Source of the DNA: Prorocentrum cordatum
Lineage: Eukaryota > Sar > Dinophyceae > Prorocentrales > Prorocentraceae
Assembly: GCA_963575745.1 (NCBI GenBank)
Contig: CAUYUJ010020159.1
Location: 1 to 64,000 of the forward strand
Direction: 5' to 3'
DNA length: 64,000 nt
Part shown: piece by piece, positions 32,380-43,036 of the stretch
How positions within the stretch are numbered: the first letter of the stretch is position 1
Layout: the number at the start of each line of letters is the position of its first letter
Position numbers and translations under genes: made by a program
The notes under the pieces: generated by a model
What the model was told of the DNA's origin: nothing
Databases searched by the model: none
Seen by the model: the letters and a program-made list of their open reading frames with translations, nothing else

Positions 32380-32567
32380 TAGGTCGGGCATGTCCTCTTA
32401 CAGGCGGATTCTGTGCGGAAAATTTAGTAATCATGATACGCATAGTAATACTAAGCAGAGTCATTAGAGGCCGAACATAATCCAACACTGTCAGAATGAT
32501 GGAAGAATAGTCTTCGTACTATTATCTGATTATCTTTGAAATCTTCCTGCTCTAGAGGGACATGCCC
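32380..32567. mobile_element. Inverted-repeat element, family B copy 6, right end cut
   Basis: Left TTAGGTCGGGCATGTCCTC then TTACAGGCGGATTCTG; right TCCTGCTCTAGAGGGACATG then CCC, where the family M element at 32568 begins instead of the expected GACTT. The interior is AT-rich. Confidence 0.8.
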
Positions 32568-32740
32568 TGATGGGGGGAGGGGGTCCTCCTCCTCCTCCAT
32601 CTTCTCCTCCTCCTCCTCCTCCTCCTCCTCCTCCTCCTCCGTCTCTCCGTCCTCCTCCTCCTCTCCGTCGTCCTCCTCCTCGTCCTCCTCCTCCTTCCCC
32701 CCTCCAACTTATGGTGGTGGTGGTGGAAACAGGCCCATCA
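32568..32740. mobile_element. Inverted-repeat element, family M copy 2, with (CCT)n interior
   Basis: Left arm shortened: TGATGGGGGGAGGGGGTCC; right arm TCCAACTTATGGTGGTGG then AGGCCCATCA. The interior is CCT/CGT triplets. Confidence 0.75.
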
Positions 32741-33056
32741 CGCCCGAATTAAGACGAGCGCCAAAGAAGTCCAACGAGAGGTTCTATGCCTGGAGCGGCC
32801 CAGGCGAGGGTGCAGCCGACAGGAGCACCACATTCGGGAGGGAGGGGCGCCCCTCCTCAGTCCCCCCCCCCTAGGGAGCGCCTGGGTGAACGAGGAGCGC
32901 CCGTGGGCCAACCACGGAAGGAGCTGCAGAGGGAGGAGGAAAAGGAGGAGTTGGAGGAGAGGAACATGAGAAGCCGTAGCTATTTTTGCTCGAGTGGGTG
33001 TTAGGGGGTCACCTGGGGGTTTCTCACTCACATTAGTGGCACTTCCCGCAGCAGCC

Positions 33057-33905
33057 ATGCCGCGCGGAGGCATCACTGCTCGTCATGGCATGTCCGTGGC
33101 ACATGTGCGATCGGTCGAAGAAGCAGCTTCCCTCATGCAGAAGCTGAACTAGCCCCAGGAAAACATCCAACGCTATGAGCAGATGATGGCCTACGATGGC
33201 ATCCATAACTCCGCGGGATCAACCCTCGGACTCGGCAAGAGGGCCGCTTCTGAACAGGTTCGTCAAGGGCTGCGGCAACGAGGTTACGACGACTTGGCGA
33301 AATAATTGTCCACTGAGCGGCAAAGTCGGCGAGCATTAGCCCACAGAGTTGGTCGTTTGGAGGAGCGCATACTGGAGGCGCTCGCAACTACACCAGGCAC
33401 GTTGCTTTCAACCTCAAGCGGATTGCCGGAGCTGGAGTTCTTGCACACCTCCACAGCGGAGACTATGGGGAAGCACAGAACCTGGCAGCACGATGGGGAT
33501 CATAAGAAGCTAGAAAAGCCAGAGCAACCCCATCTCTTGAAGAAAGACCTGCAGTACGAGGAGATTGTCCTGCCCAACTTTGACGAGAAGCTAACCGATC
33601 CGAAGGACATGATCCTAGGACCGAGGGCAGACCTCCTCAGCCTGCCACAGTTTCCTCAAGCATCGATTTCTTCTCAGGGAAATTCGTTTGGCGCAGAGTG
33701 CGAAACGGTGGACGGCAACCTTGAGAAGGTGTGCCAAATCCAATTGGACAAGGAAGAATTTGCGGGGATGCCCCTGTCTGTGAGCAAGCCCCGCAAGAGC
33801 ATTCTGAAGATCACACTGGATATCACGTGGCGCCGCATCCTTCTGGCAGGACAAGTGGCCACATCAGCAGTTCCAGCAGTGCGATCTGCGATGCCGAATA
33901 TCTAG
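33057..33905 (+). pseudogene. Broken open frame of unknown origin
   Basis: A single plus frame from ATG at 33057 to a stop ending at 33905, interrupted by an in-frame TAG (after SLMQKLN) and a TAA (after YDDLAK). The composition is ordinary protein, not low complexity. It has an N-terminal Arg/Glu helical part (TERQSRRALAHRVGRLEERI), then mixed charged and hydrophobic residues with KKDLQYEEIVLPNF. I do not recognise the family. Just downstream, at about 33995-34020, LFMDGSC resembles the first motif of an RNase H domain. It may therefore be the C-terminal wreck of a retroelement; this is only an inference. Confidence 0.45.
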
Positions 33906-34142
33906 AGCGGCGTCATCTTCGCTGTTTGCGCTTCCGCAGGGGATAGGATCCACATCGATGACAACTCTTCTGCGCAGGATGGGCCAGTCTAAACTTTTCA
34001 TGGATGGCAGTTGTGTGCGACGAGTGGAAGGGGCACTGCGCCCTGTTCCTGGCTTACCTTTCTGGCCCAGGTATCCAGAGCATCCGAGGAGCAACGATTA
34101 CTCATTCCCATGCGGCTGCAGCCGTAATCCTCATATGTATAA

Positions 34143-34168
34143 ATGATATAAATATATATATATATACA
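34143..34168. repeat. (TA)n run
   Basis: Short AT-only microsatellite, followed by pyrimidine-rich repeats of CTCCATATCC to about 34310. Confidence 0.9.
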
Positions 34169-34309
34169 CACCATGTGCCCCCCCTTTCGCTCTTCTTCCT
34201 CCTCCTCATCCATATCCTCCCCTCCTCGACCTATCCTCCTTCCTCTTCATCCATATCCCTCCTATCCATCTCCTCCCCTCTTTCGTCCTCATCCATATCC
34301 CTGTCTCTC

Positions 34310-34630
34310 GACCCTGTGCGCCGCAGCAGTGGCTGGGCAGTGAGTCGACGAGGGAGGGGCTCGGTGGGCATCCTGGGACAGGTGCACCACAGTCCAGGGT
34401 TTGCAGGCGGGCTCGGGGCGCCAGCGTCTGAAGTGGAGGTGCATCGGCAGCGTCGGCAGCCTGACGACCAACATGTTGGGTCACAACAAGTGGGACCCAA
34501 GACATGTGCATGCCAAAAGCTTCGATGGGCCCATGGCGTGTTGGCCTGGCCCAGCCTCCCCCCTCTCCAACCCGTAGCCTATACTCACATCCTCCATAGG
34601 GGGTGGCGGCGGAGGGGAGGATTTATATCT
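34310..34630. other. No gene recognised
   Basis: Unique sequence without a convincing frame. Confidence 0.5.
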
Positions 34631-34728
34631 GGCCATCGCTCGGACGTCCTGTCCCTGTTTTCGTGTCGGGTTCGTGCGTCTCGATGGTCCTCGGCGAAGG
34701 AAAAATGCACACGTCCGAGCGATGCCAA
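34631..34728. mobile_element. Inverted-repeat element, family A copy 2
   Basis: Left GGCCATCGCTCGGACGTCC; right ACGTCCGAGCGATGCCAA; internal CTCGATGGTCCTCGGCGA. At 98 bp it is the shortest copy. Confidence 0.85.
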
Positions 34729-34742
34729 CATATTAGGAGCGG

Positions 34743-34962
34743 TGGAGGAGTTCGGAGGATCCTCTTGCCCCGCCCCTCCGCCCCGTGCCAGCGTGTCCCC
34801 GCCGTGGGCGAGAGGGAAGCTGGAGCTCCGTGCAGGTGGTGCCTGGGCAAATCGTGGCACACTTGCTCCGAGCCATCGTGCTTGGAATGCATGGCTAGGC
34901 GCAGCGAGCTGGCTAAGGGCCCAGCCTCCGCCCAGGCCGCAGTGAAGAGGTGCCCAGAGTGA
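34743..34962 (+). CDS. Possible last exon, Cys-rich C-terminus
   Basis: Right after family A copy 2 a frame runs to a TGA at 34960-34962. Its C-terminal half holds CRWC...HTC...CLEC spacing (CRWCLGKSWHTCSEPSCLEC), which could bind zinc, followed by a basic helix ending KRCPE. An AG at 34741-34742 just before the block could serve as an acceptor. The product is not recognised. Without upstream exons or transcript support this may be a chance frame; it is listed because the Cys spacing is unusual for this background. Confidence 0.25.
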
Positions 34963-35259
34963 GAGATCCTTGGAGGAGAAGGCAATTATGAGGCTGAGGA
35001 TCCAACACATTCTACAAAATTGGGGTATTCCCTCCCTTTCTCCTCCTCCGCCCTGCAGCCAGACCGCAACGCTAGTGCGGCAGGAACTGGGTTGGGCGCC
35101 ATCTCTTGCTCGTCTTCTTTTCTCTTCTCTGTTCTCCATCTGTTACTTCCCTCGTCTCTCCCGTGTCTCCTTGAGCGTTGGTGCTTACTCTCTGCTTTCA
35201 AGTTGGTGGTAGGGTCGGCCGCTCGGAGTCATCGGCTTGCAGTGGTGTGTGTGTGTGTG
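34963..35259. other. No gene recognised
   Basis: Unique sequence; a short (TG)n run at 35246-35260. Confidence 0.5.
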
Positions 35260-35462
35260 AGATGTGGAGGAGGAGGAGAAGGAGGAGGAGCAGGAGGAGG
35301 GGGAGGAGGAGGATGAGGAGGAAGAGGAGGAGGAGGAGAAGGCGGAGGAGGAGGGGGAGGGGGGGAGGAGAAGGAGAAGGAGGAGGAGGACGAGGAGGAG
35401 AAGGAGGAGGAGGAGGAGGAGTTGAAGGGGGAGGGGGGGGAGGGGGAATGGGAGGCGGATGA
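35260..35462. repeat. (GGA)n microsatellite
   Basis: GGA triplets with frequent single-triplet variants. Confidence 0.93.
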
Positions 35463-36070
35463 GGATCCGAGTCCAAGCTGCTCCTCCTTGCAACGCCCTG
35501 GCTGTAGGGTCAAGCACACACGGCGACCGGAAGAAGAAGAAGGAGAAGAATAATACTACTAAGAAGAAGGACAACCCATAAAGTAGCAAGGAGGGTCAAG
35601 TAGGATGTCGAAAGGAGCTTGATGTAGCCTGGGGGTCCAACGAATACATACGTTCAACGACAGGCGTGTACTGATCCCACACAGCACCTTGACGTCTACA
35701 TTGGAACTGTTCAGAACAACTGGACAGTGGAAAGCTCTGAACTGGTGGAGATAGAACTGGCCAGGCCCAGAACACAAAAACTGGACGGGGCTGGAACCAT
35801 CCCGAGACATTGGAACTACGCTGGCCAAGGCTGGAACAACAGAGGGGCGCTGGCACCGACTACTGGCTGGCAAGAGTCGGAGGTCCTGTCAAGTTGTAGG
35901 CATCTGCCCAGCCTCCCTGTACTAGTTACTGGTTCATGCCCCCTGCCAACTGATGGATTCCGTTTCAAAGTTCAGCCCAGTGCCTTGCAATAAGGATCCT
36001 CGATTCCTCCAGCATCATCGCGAGCTCGCTCGAGCATCGGACTGGTCGCTCTTTCAATTGGTCTGGCACG
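35463..36070. other. No gene recognised
   Basis: AT-richer unique DNA in which TGGAAC/CTGGAAC motifs recur loosely (35702-35850). No coding signal. Confidence 0.5.
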
Positions 36071-36850
36071 CCCTTTTCCTCCTCCTCCTCCTTCTCCTCT
36101 TGCTGGTCTCCTCCGCTTCCAGTTCCGCTTCTGTTCATCCGACTCCTCCTCCTCCTCCGTTCCTGCTCCCTTCTCTTCGTCTCCTCCTCTCCACCTCCCC
36201 CTCCATCTCCTCCTGGTTTTCCTCCTTTCTCCCCCCTCTCATTCTCCTCCGTTCTCCCTACCCTCCTCCTCCTCCTCCTCCTCCTCCTCTTCCTCTTCCT
36301 CCTCCTCCTCCTCCTCCTCCTCCCTTCCTCCTCGTCCTCCTCCTCATCCATTATCCTCTCCTCCCGTGCCCTCCTCCTCCGCCTCCTCCGTCTCCCCATC
36401 GCCCTCCTCCTCCGCCTCCGCCCACAGCCTCCTCCCCCTCCCCCGCTCCTCCTGCACAGCCTCCTCCGCGCGGTGGTGCGACCCCGGAGCGCCTCCAGCT
36501 CCTGCGGGCTCTTGAAATCGCCCTTGGCCTTCCTGTCCTGCGCCCCGCGGGGGGGTGGGGGGGGCGCCTCCTCGCCCGCACACCACGCCCCCCCCCCCCC
36601 CCGACCCTCGCCCCGCCCGCGCGGAGCACGGGATGTCGGCCCCCCCCCCTCTCCCTCCTCCTGCTCCTCTTGCGCCTGGTCCTGCTCCTCCTGGTCCTGG
36701 TCCTCCTCCTCCTCCTCTTCCTCCTCCTCCATCTGCCTCCTGCTCCCTCCCTCCCGTTCCCTACTGTTCCCCTCTCCTTCCTCGTGCTCCTTCCCCCTCC
36801 TCCACCCCCTTCCCTCCCGCCCCTCCTCCTCCTCCTCCTCCTGCCGGCAT
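36071..36850. repeat. Long (CCT)n-rich region
   Basis: Pyrimidine triplet arrays at 36075-36430 and 36650-36845 around a GC-rich middle with C-runs. Frames are artefacts. Confidence 0.85.
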
Positions 36851-37699
36851 GCCGCCGCGAGTCGATTTCATCACATTCGTCGGGGTCGGATGGATGATGA
36901 AAGGAATTCGGGGGGATGGGCAGGTCCTCGAGTGTTGTCTCCGACGTATCGCTCATCTGGCTTGTTTCTGTTTGAAGTTGCCGCGAGTGTTAGGAGCCAG
37001 GGGGAGTAGGTGAGGGGAGGGGCCATGAGGGGAGTAGCATCAGTGCCGTGTACCACATTTGGGCTCCTAGCAGTTGCATCTTTCTGCGCGGCTTTAGGCC
37101 GGCGCTCAAGGGCACCCCCGCACACTGCAGTGGGGTCGCGCACAGGACGAACATGTGGAGAGGCATTGGCGCCATCACATTCTAGAGTAGTCCTCCTCCT
37201 CCTCCTTCTCCTCCTCCTCCTCCTCGTCGCCCTTCCCCACTCTGCCTCTTCAGCCTCATTCCGTCCCTTCTCTCTCGGCTTGCGTCTCTGAGTCCTCTGG
37301 ATCGCCCGAAGATGGCCCGGGCTCCCAGAATAACCATGAGATAACAAGGGTGAGAGGACGGATGCAGACAGGGCGGGACGGTGTGGGGAAGAACGATGAT
37401 GATACGGGTGAGATCAATGGCAAGGACTTCATAATCCAGAAGCAGAATGGACAGGAGAAGAGAGAAGAGAGACAAGCGGCAGATGGACAAGCTGGGTGCG
37501 ACAAGCTAGGTGCGCTCGCGCCACATCTGACTTCCTACCCCTCCATACAATCCATGTTCATTGAATTGAACGTTGTTGCATCCGCCGAGTGGAGTGTCTT
37601 ACAACAACAAGCCTTGGTCCTCAACTTGCAGTTGGACGGTGATAGGATCCGGCCCAAAATTACCTGGTCAAATGTGGTTCGGAGACGGGCTTCGGCTGG
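36851..37699. other. No gene recognised
   Basis: Mixed unique DNA with a short (CCT)n run at 37190-37225. Confidence 0.5.
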
Positions 37700-37935
37700 C
37701 GACCCTCCTCCTCCTCCTCCGCCTCCTCATGATCAGCCTCATACGCAGTCTCTTCCGTCACCTCCGCCTCCTCGTCATCGTCCTCCTCGTCTTCCAACCA
37801 TCGAACGTTCGGGTCCCCCGTCTCCTCCTCCTGCTCTTCCTCCTCCTCATCCTCTGGTCTCCTCCTCCGCCTCCGCCGTCCATCTGGCTTCCTCCTCCGC
37901 CTCCGCCGTCCTCGTCCCCCTCCCTCCCTCCCTCC
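37700..37935. repeat. CCT/CGC triplet tract
   Basis: Degenerate CCT, CGT and CCG triplets. Confidence 0.85.
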
Positions 37936-38190
37936 TGCCTCCTCCCGTGGCCGCGAAGAGTGCAAGGATGGAGAACCGACACACGAACAAACGGGGCCAC
38001 ACTCCAGAACTCGTTGGGGGAACCCGCCAGATCCGCGATCTCTCGAGATCTGTGTTGGAAGGGGGAGGAAACACAAAAAAAACCTCGGGCCCCCAATCCC
38101 AGGCACCCGGTGGCTACACACTCTCGAAACATGGGCCCATGGACCTCCCGACCCGTCCCCAAGGGTAGCACTTCGTCCTGAGCAACTATG

Positions 38191-38362
38191 TCGGGGATGG
38201 ACAAACCTCCCTTTAGTAAAACGTGGTTTAGTGAAAACGACTTCGGGCCCAAACCTGGCGGGCGCAAGCCTGGAAAATAACGGCCACGGCGCCCTCACGA
38301 AAACCGAAAACGGACAATTCACTAATCGACGTGTCACTGTTGGAGGTTCTGTTCACCCCCGA
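38191..38362. mobile_element. Inverted-repeat element, family D copy 3, with target duplication
   Basis: Begins TCGGGGATGGACAAACCTCC and ends GGAGGTTCTGTTCACCCCCG plus A. CTATG lies directly outside both ends (38186-38190 and 38363-38367). The interior is more diverged than in copies 1 and 2. Confidence 0.85.
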
Positions 38363-38570
38363 CTATGTTAGTTCCCCAAGGAGCGAAGCTGGCCTCCAAG
38401 TGTCCCCGAGGAGGTGGACAAGCGGGCCGTCTCTGCGCCGAGTCGCCCGAAGTCAGAGCAGTGCAATCCACAAAACTGGTCTCTGGGCCTCTGCCGGACA
38501 CGGTCCTGGCCAATTCTGAGAACTCCGGGGATCCACTGACCCGGGCCCATCCAGACCCAGGCCAAGCAGG

Positions 38571-38645
38571 CCTTGCAAGATCCTGCAAGACCCTGCAGGA
38601 TCCTGCACCCAAGCCCTGGCCCTACAGGATCCTGCAAGACCTGGC
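38571..38645. repeat. Family F fragment
   Basis: GCAAGATCCTGCAAGACCC, TGCAGGATCCTGCA and ACAGGATCCTGCAAGACC within 75 bp. Confidence 0.7.
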
Positions 38646-38829
38646 GCCCTGACTGAGCCCCGTTGGCACTGTCCTGCGTCTCGAGGCCCCCTGAGAACCG
38701 CGTCCACCCCTGCATCCGGCATTCAACAAACGCGTCAAGGGGGAACACGTCCTGGATCCTGGGCGTTCCCCCAGGGTCAGCTCTTCGTTCTGGGTCGTCT
38801 TCAGACCGGCCCTGGGACCGTGGACAAAG

Positions 38830-39020
38830 GCCTTCAGGATTGGGTCGGAGTAGATGGGGTCGGGGGATAGCGCCAAACCGTCGATGTATCCCCGATGCAT
38901 CGGCGACGTCGGCGTGCAGAATATCTTGCCCCACATCGAACGACATCGCCGATGCGTCGGCGACGCGGCACGACTTCTCCGACCCCATCTACCGTGACCC
39001 CATCTGGGATGCCTGGGTAG
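38830..39020. mobile_element. Inverted-repeat element, family C copy 2
   Basis: Outer arms GGTCGGAGTAGATGGGGTC and GACCCCATCTACCGTGACC; inner CGATGCATCGGCGACG and CATCGCCGATGCGTCGG palindromic blocks. Directly abuts family O. Confidence 0.8.
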
Positions 39021-39169
39021 GAGGCCACATGCGAACCCGACCCCACCACACTACGATTTCTGAGGGGTGAGGTGGGGCGCACTTCCTTTGGAACCTCCCG
39101 AGCGAACTGAACCCCATCTCCCCCCTTTAGAAATCGTGGAGTGGTGGGGTAGAGTTCGCATGTGGCCTC
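39021..39169. mobile_element. Inverted-repeat element, family O
   Basis: Arms of about 41 bp with few mismatches: GAGGCCACATGCGAACCCGA... CTACGATTTCT and AGAAATCGTGGAG... GTTCGCATGTGGCCTC. One copy in the window. Confidence 0.85.
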
Positions 39170-39368
39170 GTACTACTGTCAACCCGTATCATTATGACGC
39201 GCGATAAGGATGCAAGGGCCTCAGAAGGCCACTGCGAAACTCTTTGAGCGGGGCGCGGACAGCGCAAGTGGTCAAGAATGGACCGAGAAGGCAAGGGCAA
39301 GGGTACCCTTGGGAAGGCTGCCCATTCCTCCTATGCGGGATGACTGTAGGACGGACGGCCCCGCCAAA

Positions 39369-39607
39369 CTTGAGCAGTGACCGACCGTCCTGCCATTCCT
39401 ATAGGCCTACCACGAAATGCCTCTTAGAACTTCAACCTGTTCTAAGAAACAAAGCAATGTTCTTAGAACAGGAACCCGATGAGTTAAATCAAGACGGTCC
39501 CAGCCGGACATGTAATTACTAAGAACATGTCGTGCAAACCACCAGCAAGTACTAGAACATTCTCTGGTAGGCCTATAGGCGAGGCAGGACGCTTCGCCAC
39601 TGCTTGA
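39369..39607. mobile_element. Inverted-repeat element, family H copy 2
   Basis: Left CTTGAGCAGTGACCGACCGT... CCTATAGGCCTACCACGAA; right CTGGTAGGCCTATAGGCGAG... CGCTTCGCCACTGCTTGA. Internal TTCTTAGAAC palindromes as in copy 1. Confidence 0.85.
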
Positions 39608-39812
39608 CAAACTCAAGACAAGAATAGCCTCAGGACCCGCTGCCTTCACACAAGCTTTTCCGCCTTGCGTGCGGCGAGAGCAGCACGGTACTGGAAGCCC
39701 TGGCGCCGCGCTCCCACGCAAGTGCCTCGAGCCGTCGCTCGAGGAGGGCCGCCAGCGGCCGCGCGGGCACCCCGCCGCACCCCGCGTGGTCCTGGAAGAA
39801 GACAACAACAAC

Positions 39813-39927
39813 TTGCCGTCGCTCGGACGTCCATTTCCCGTGTATGTTTCAGTTTTCCGTCTCGATGGTCCAGGATGGTCCTCGATGGTTCTCGCCGGGA
39901 AAATTACACACGTCCGAGCGATGCCAA
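39813..39927. mobile_element. Inverted-repeat element, family A copy 3
   Basis: Left TTGCCGTCGCTCGGACGTCC; right CACGTCCGAGCGATGCCAAG; GATGGTCC is duplicated internally. Confidence 0.85.
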
Positions 39928-39964
39928 GACAACTGCACAAACATACGCATGCACTTCTGGAGCA

Positions 39965-40050
39965 CTGCGTGGACTTCTCGGATCGGCGCTGGGCACCCAT
40001 CCCCGGCGCGCGGAGCGCGCCAGGGGCGGGCACTGGAGCCGCTGGGAGGA
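39965..40050. mobile_element. Family E fragment
   Basis: GGACTTCTCGGATCGGCGCT then GGCGCGCGGAGCGCGCCAGG, the centre of the fold-back family; ends in a (GGA)n run to 40095. Confidence 0.55.
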
Positions 40051-40374
40051 GGGGGAGGAGGAGAAGGAGGAGGAGGAGGAGGAGGAGGAGGAGGACCCGA
40101 GACTCCAATGACTCCGCCGAGAACCGAGGGAGCCACGACATTATTGGAAAACGCGGCTAACCCAAAGCTGCGTGGAAGTCACCGCTTAGGGGAATCCCAG
40201 TACGCGGGTGATATTTGGCCTTTAAATTAAGGGCCGTAGATCTGAGCCGACTGGACTCCCAAGTAACTTGGCCAGTGCACGAAGCCATTAGCACAGGGGA
40301 CTGCCGAGTGGAAGCTGATCCCCCACGTCTCAGACAATAAACAAAAGGGCCCTCGGTGACCATGTGGTGGCCAC

Positions 40375-40505
40375 GGAGGAGGAGGAGGGGGAGGAGGAGG
40401 AGGAGGAGGAGGAGGAGGAGGAGGAGGAGGAGGAGGAGGAGGAGGAGGAGGGGGAGGAGGGGGAGGGGGAGGGAGGAAGGGAGGGAGGGAGGGAGGGAAG
40501 CAGGG
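40375..40505. repeat. (GGA)n microsatellite next to the C2-domain gene
   Basis: Nearly pure GGA triplets just downstream of the last recognisable coding block of the C2 gene. Open-frame translation of it as poly-Leu/Pro is an artefact. Confidence 0.95.
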
Positions 40506-40529
40506 GAGGAGAGGTGCCCCCGTCGTGCT

Positions 40530-42800
40530 CTCTTGGGCGCGATGGGGCGCCGCCGGGCGGAGCTCCAGGCCCCTCCGGCCTCGGCCCTGCCTTCCCCCGC
40601 GAGGTCCGCCAGCCGGAAGAACTCTCCGAGGCTGCCCCACGAGGCCGCGGCGCCGTGCCCGCCCAGCAGCTCGCAGAGCTCCGCCGGCGAGGCCGCCGCG
40701 CGCGGGCCGAGGGCGCGCAGGGCCGCGGCGGCGGCCGCGAGCGCGGGCGGCTCGGCGCCGTCCAGCAGGGCCTCCACGGCCGCGGCGGCCGTCTCCGTGG
40801 CGTCCTCGGGGGTCTCAAGTCGGTCGGGCATGCCCTGCGGCAGGCTGATTTTGGAAGAAGAACACAAACACAGTCGACGCAGACTCAAGCACGGCAATGC
40901 GTGGTCCAAGCATCGTCCCCTGACTCTATTGTTGGTTGCCTGTGTTTGAAGATTCCTCCTGTAGTGGGACATGCCCGACTTGAGGATACACACAAGGGTG
41001 ACGCCAGGCACGAGGGAGACCTCTGGTGCGCGGCACTGGGAGGCCGCGAGGGGGGGGGGGGGGCGGCTCCGAGCGCGCAGGCCAGCGCTGGCGGCGCCCC
41101 CGCGGGCGCGTTTTGGCCAGAGGTCGCTCCTCTGGCGGAGGGTCGCCCTTGCGAGTGCAGCCCGGTCCTGCAGGTACTCGCGGACGCGGTCCGCCGCGAC
41201 GTGCCCCCCTCGCTGGAGCACCTGCCGCCACGCGGCCTCCGAAGCGGGCAGAACGCCAGGAGGCCCCCCGCCAGGCGGCGGCGCTGGAACGCCCGCAACC
41301 AGGGAGCAGAGCGCCGTGGCCTCCTGCTCCGACAGGCCCCCGAGGTGCTGGAGGAGCGCCCGCCGCAGCTCCAGCAGCGAAATCTCCGCGGCGCCAGGCG
41401 CTTCCCCGCAGCCCGCGCTGGCCAGCAGCGCCGCGAGCGCCCTCTCGTCGGCGGCTGCCAGCCAGAGCTCCCCGGCGGTCTGTGCTCGGCGCCAGCTTGC
41501 TGCCGCCTCGCCCGCGGCCGCCTCGTCGACCTCGGCGGCGGCGGCGGCCAGGGCCGAATCGGCTCTGGCGGCAGCGCTCGCCGAGGGCGCCGCCGCGGCA
41601 AGTGCCTCCGCGGACCGCGCTGGCGCGCCCTCCGCCTGGCTTCCAGGCTCCGGGTCCTTTGGTCCAGCAGCGGCGGGCCGCTCCCTGGCCGCCCCGAGCT
41701 CCCAGCTCGCGGGCCGCTGCCGCGGGGAGCTGGGCCTCGCCAGCACGGCCGTTCGGCCCGCGGCCAGGAACACCTGCACGGCGCCCACGGCCCCTCCAGA
41801 GTCCAGAGAGCACACATCCGCTTCAGTCTCCAGGAGCGTGGCGCGGCCCTGCTGCCAGATGTCCTGCGCCGCGTTCAGGCTCAGCATCGGCACGGCGAGG
41901 CTCGCGAGCCCGATCAAGCTGGGACCCTGGTCGGGGCCCTGCCAGAACTGGACATGCACGGTCTTGGGCGCCGGGCCGCTCACCAAGGCGCCCAACTGCC
42001 ACACGGGCTCGCTGGAGACCGCGCCCTGAGCAATGACGCCGCACGTCTCCCCGGCCGGCGCGGCGCCGCCTGCTGCCTCGCGCTGCACCCAGGCGCTCAC
42101 CTCTTGCGACGCCCCCAGCCGAAACACCGCGCGGACGCCAGCCAGCGACGCCGCCCGCAGCCGCACGGAGCCCAGCCAAACCCGCAGGTGCACGGGCAAC
42201 GCGGCGGTCCTCGTGGCCGGTGGCTCGGCCGCCTGCGGGGGCGCCGGCGCTGCCCGGGGCACCGGGGCAACCGCGGCAGGCTCCGCCGGGAACGCGGCCG
42301 CGCCCTCGGCCGGGCGCGGGGGCCGCATCGGCGCCTCCGCCGGCATTCTTGAGGCCACGGGGGCCTCTCGCGCTGCGGGTGGGCGAGGGCGCTGGCGGAG
42401 GCCCTCGTCCTCCTCGACTAGGCGCTCGTTCCTCTCGAAGGAAGAGAGCACGTCGGCCTCCGGCCGCCATCGCGCGGTCTGCGGCCACTCCGTGCGCAGG
42501 CGCAGGCGCAACTGCCCGATCACCGCGCGGTCGCCGGGGCCGCGGAACACGGGGAGCTGCGCGTCCATCCGGAGGTCGCTGCCCGTCAGCCACGGCGCGA
42601 CGTCGGCCTCGCAGACCCCAACCAGCGCGGCGGCACCGGCCGCCCTGTCCAAGCGCACGCTCAGCACCCCCATGTCGCCGAGGTACGCCGAGAACTTCGC
42701 GGGCGAGCACCGAAGGGGGAACGCCGCGCTGTAGGCGCCCCCCTCCGCAGGCGCCGAGAAGTTCTGCGGCAAGAGCCGCGGCACCGCCGGGTCGTTCCCG
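40530..42800 (-). CDS. Probable host gene with two C2-like domains (partial, at least two exons)
   Basis: Minus strand. Main block about 42797-41085, second block about 40813-40545, in one open frame with transposon-like DNA between (40815-41083). The first C2-like domain lies soon after the start (MGVLSVRLDRAAG... VGVCEADVAPWL... GQLRLRLRTEW). A Pro/Ala-rich linker leads to a second (LPVHLRVWLGSVRLRA... KTVHVQFWQGP... GAVQVFLAAG). An Ala-rich part with an EF-hand-like or helical segment (SLLELRRALLQHLGGLSEQEATAL) follows. C2 domains bind lipids or proteins; tandem C2 units of this kind occur in centriolar and ciliary proteins such as C2CD3 and CEP120, but this match is tentative. Composition is non-repetitive and strongly GC at third positions. 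Both ends are open: a family C element abuts the 5' side and a (GGA)n tract follows the 3' side. Confidence 0.6.
40815..40985. mobile_element. Inverted-repeat element, family B copy 7, between two coding blocks
   Basis: Plus-strand left TCAAGTCGGTCGGGCATGCC; right TCCTGTAGTGGGACATGCCC then GACTTGA. On the coding (minus) strand it ends ...GACTTGAG immediately before ACCCCCGAGGACGCC, where the second coding block starts. Confidence 0.85.
40992..41083. mobile_element. Family K fragment (copy 3)
   Basis: Shares ACAAGGGTGACGCCAGGC, GACCTCTGGTGCGCGG and CGAGCGCGCAGGCC with copies 1 and 2 in the same order. Lies next to family B copy 7 in the presumed intron. Confidence 0.65.
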
Positions 42801-42807
42801 TCCTCAG

Positions 42808-43036
42808 GAGGCCTCCTAGATGGGATCCGAGTGGATGGGGTCGGAGGAGCTCGCCGCATCGCCGATACATCGGCGATGCATCGCCGATGCATCGGCGACG
42901 CACTGGCGACGTCGGCGATGTATCGATCACGTCGGCGTGGAGAAAATTGGGCCCCACATCAAGCCGCATCGCCGATGCGTCGGCGATGCGGCGCGATCCT
43001 CCGACTCCATCTACTCCGACCCCATTGAGGAAACCT
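42808..43036. mobile_element. Inverted-repeat element, family C copy 3
   Basis: Outer arms GGCCTCCTAGATGGG... GTGGATGGGGTCGG and CCGACTCCATCTACTCCGAC... CATTGAGGAAACC; inner CATCGGCGATGCATCGCCGA arrays. On the minus strand it directly precedes the first C2 coding block. Confidence 0.85.
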
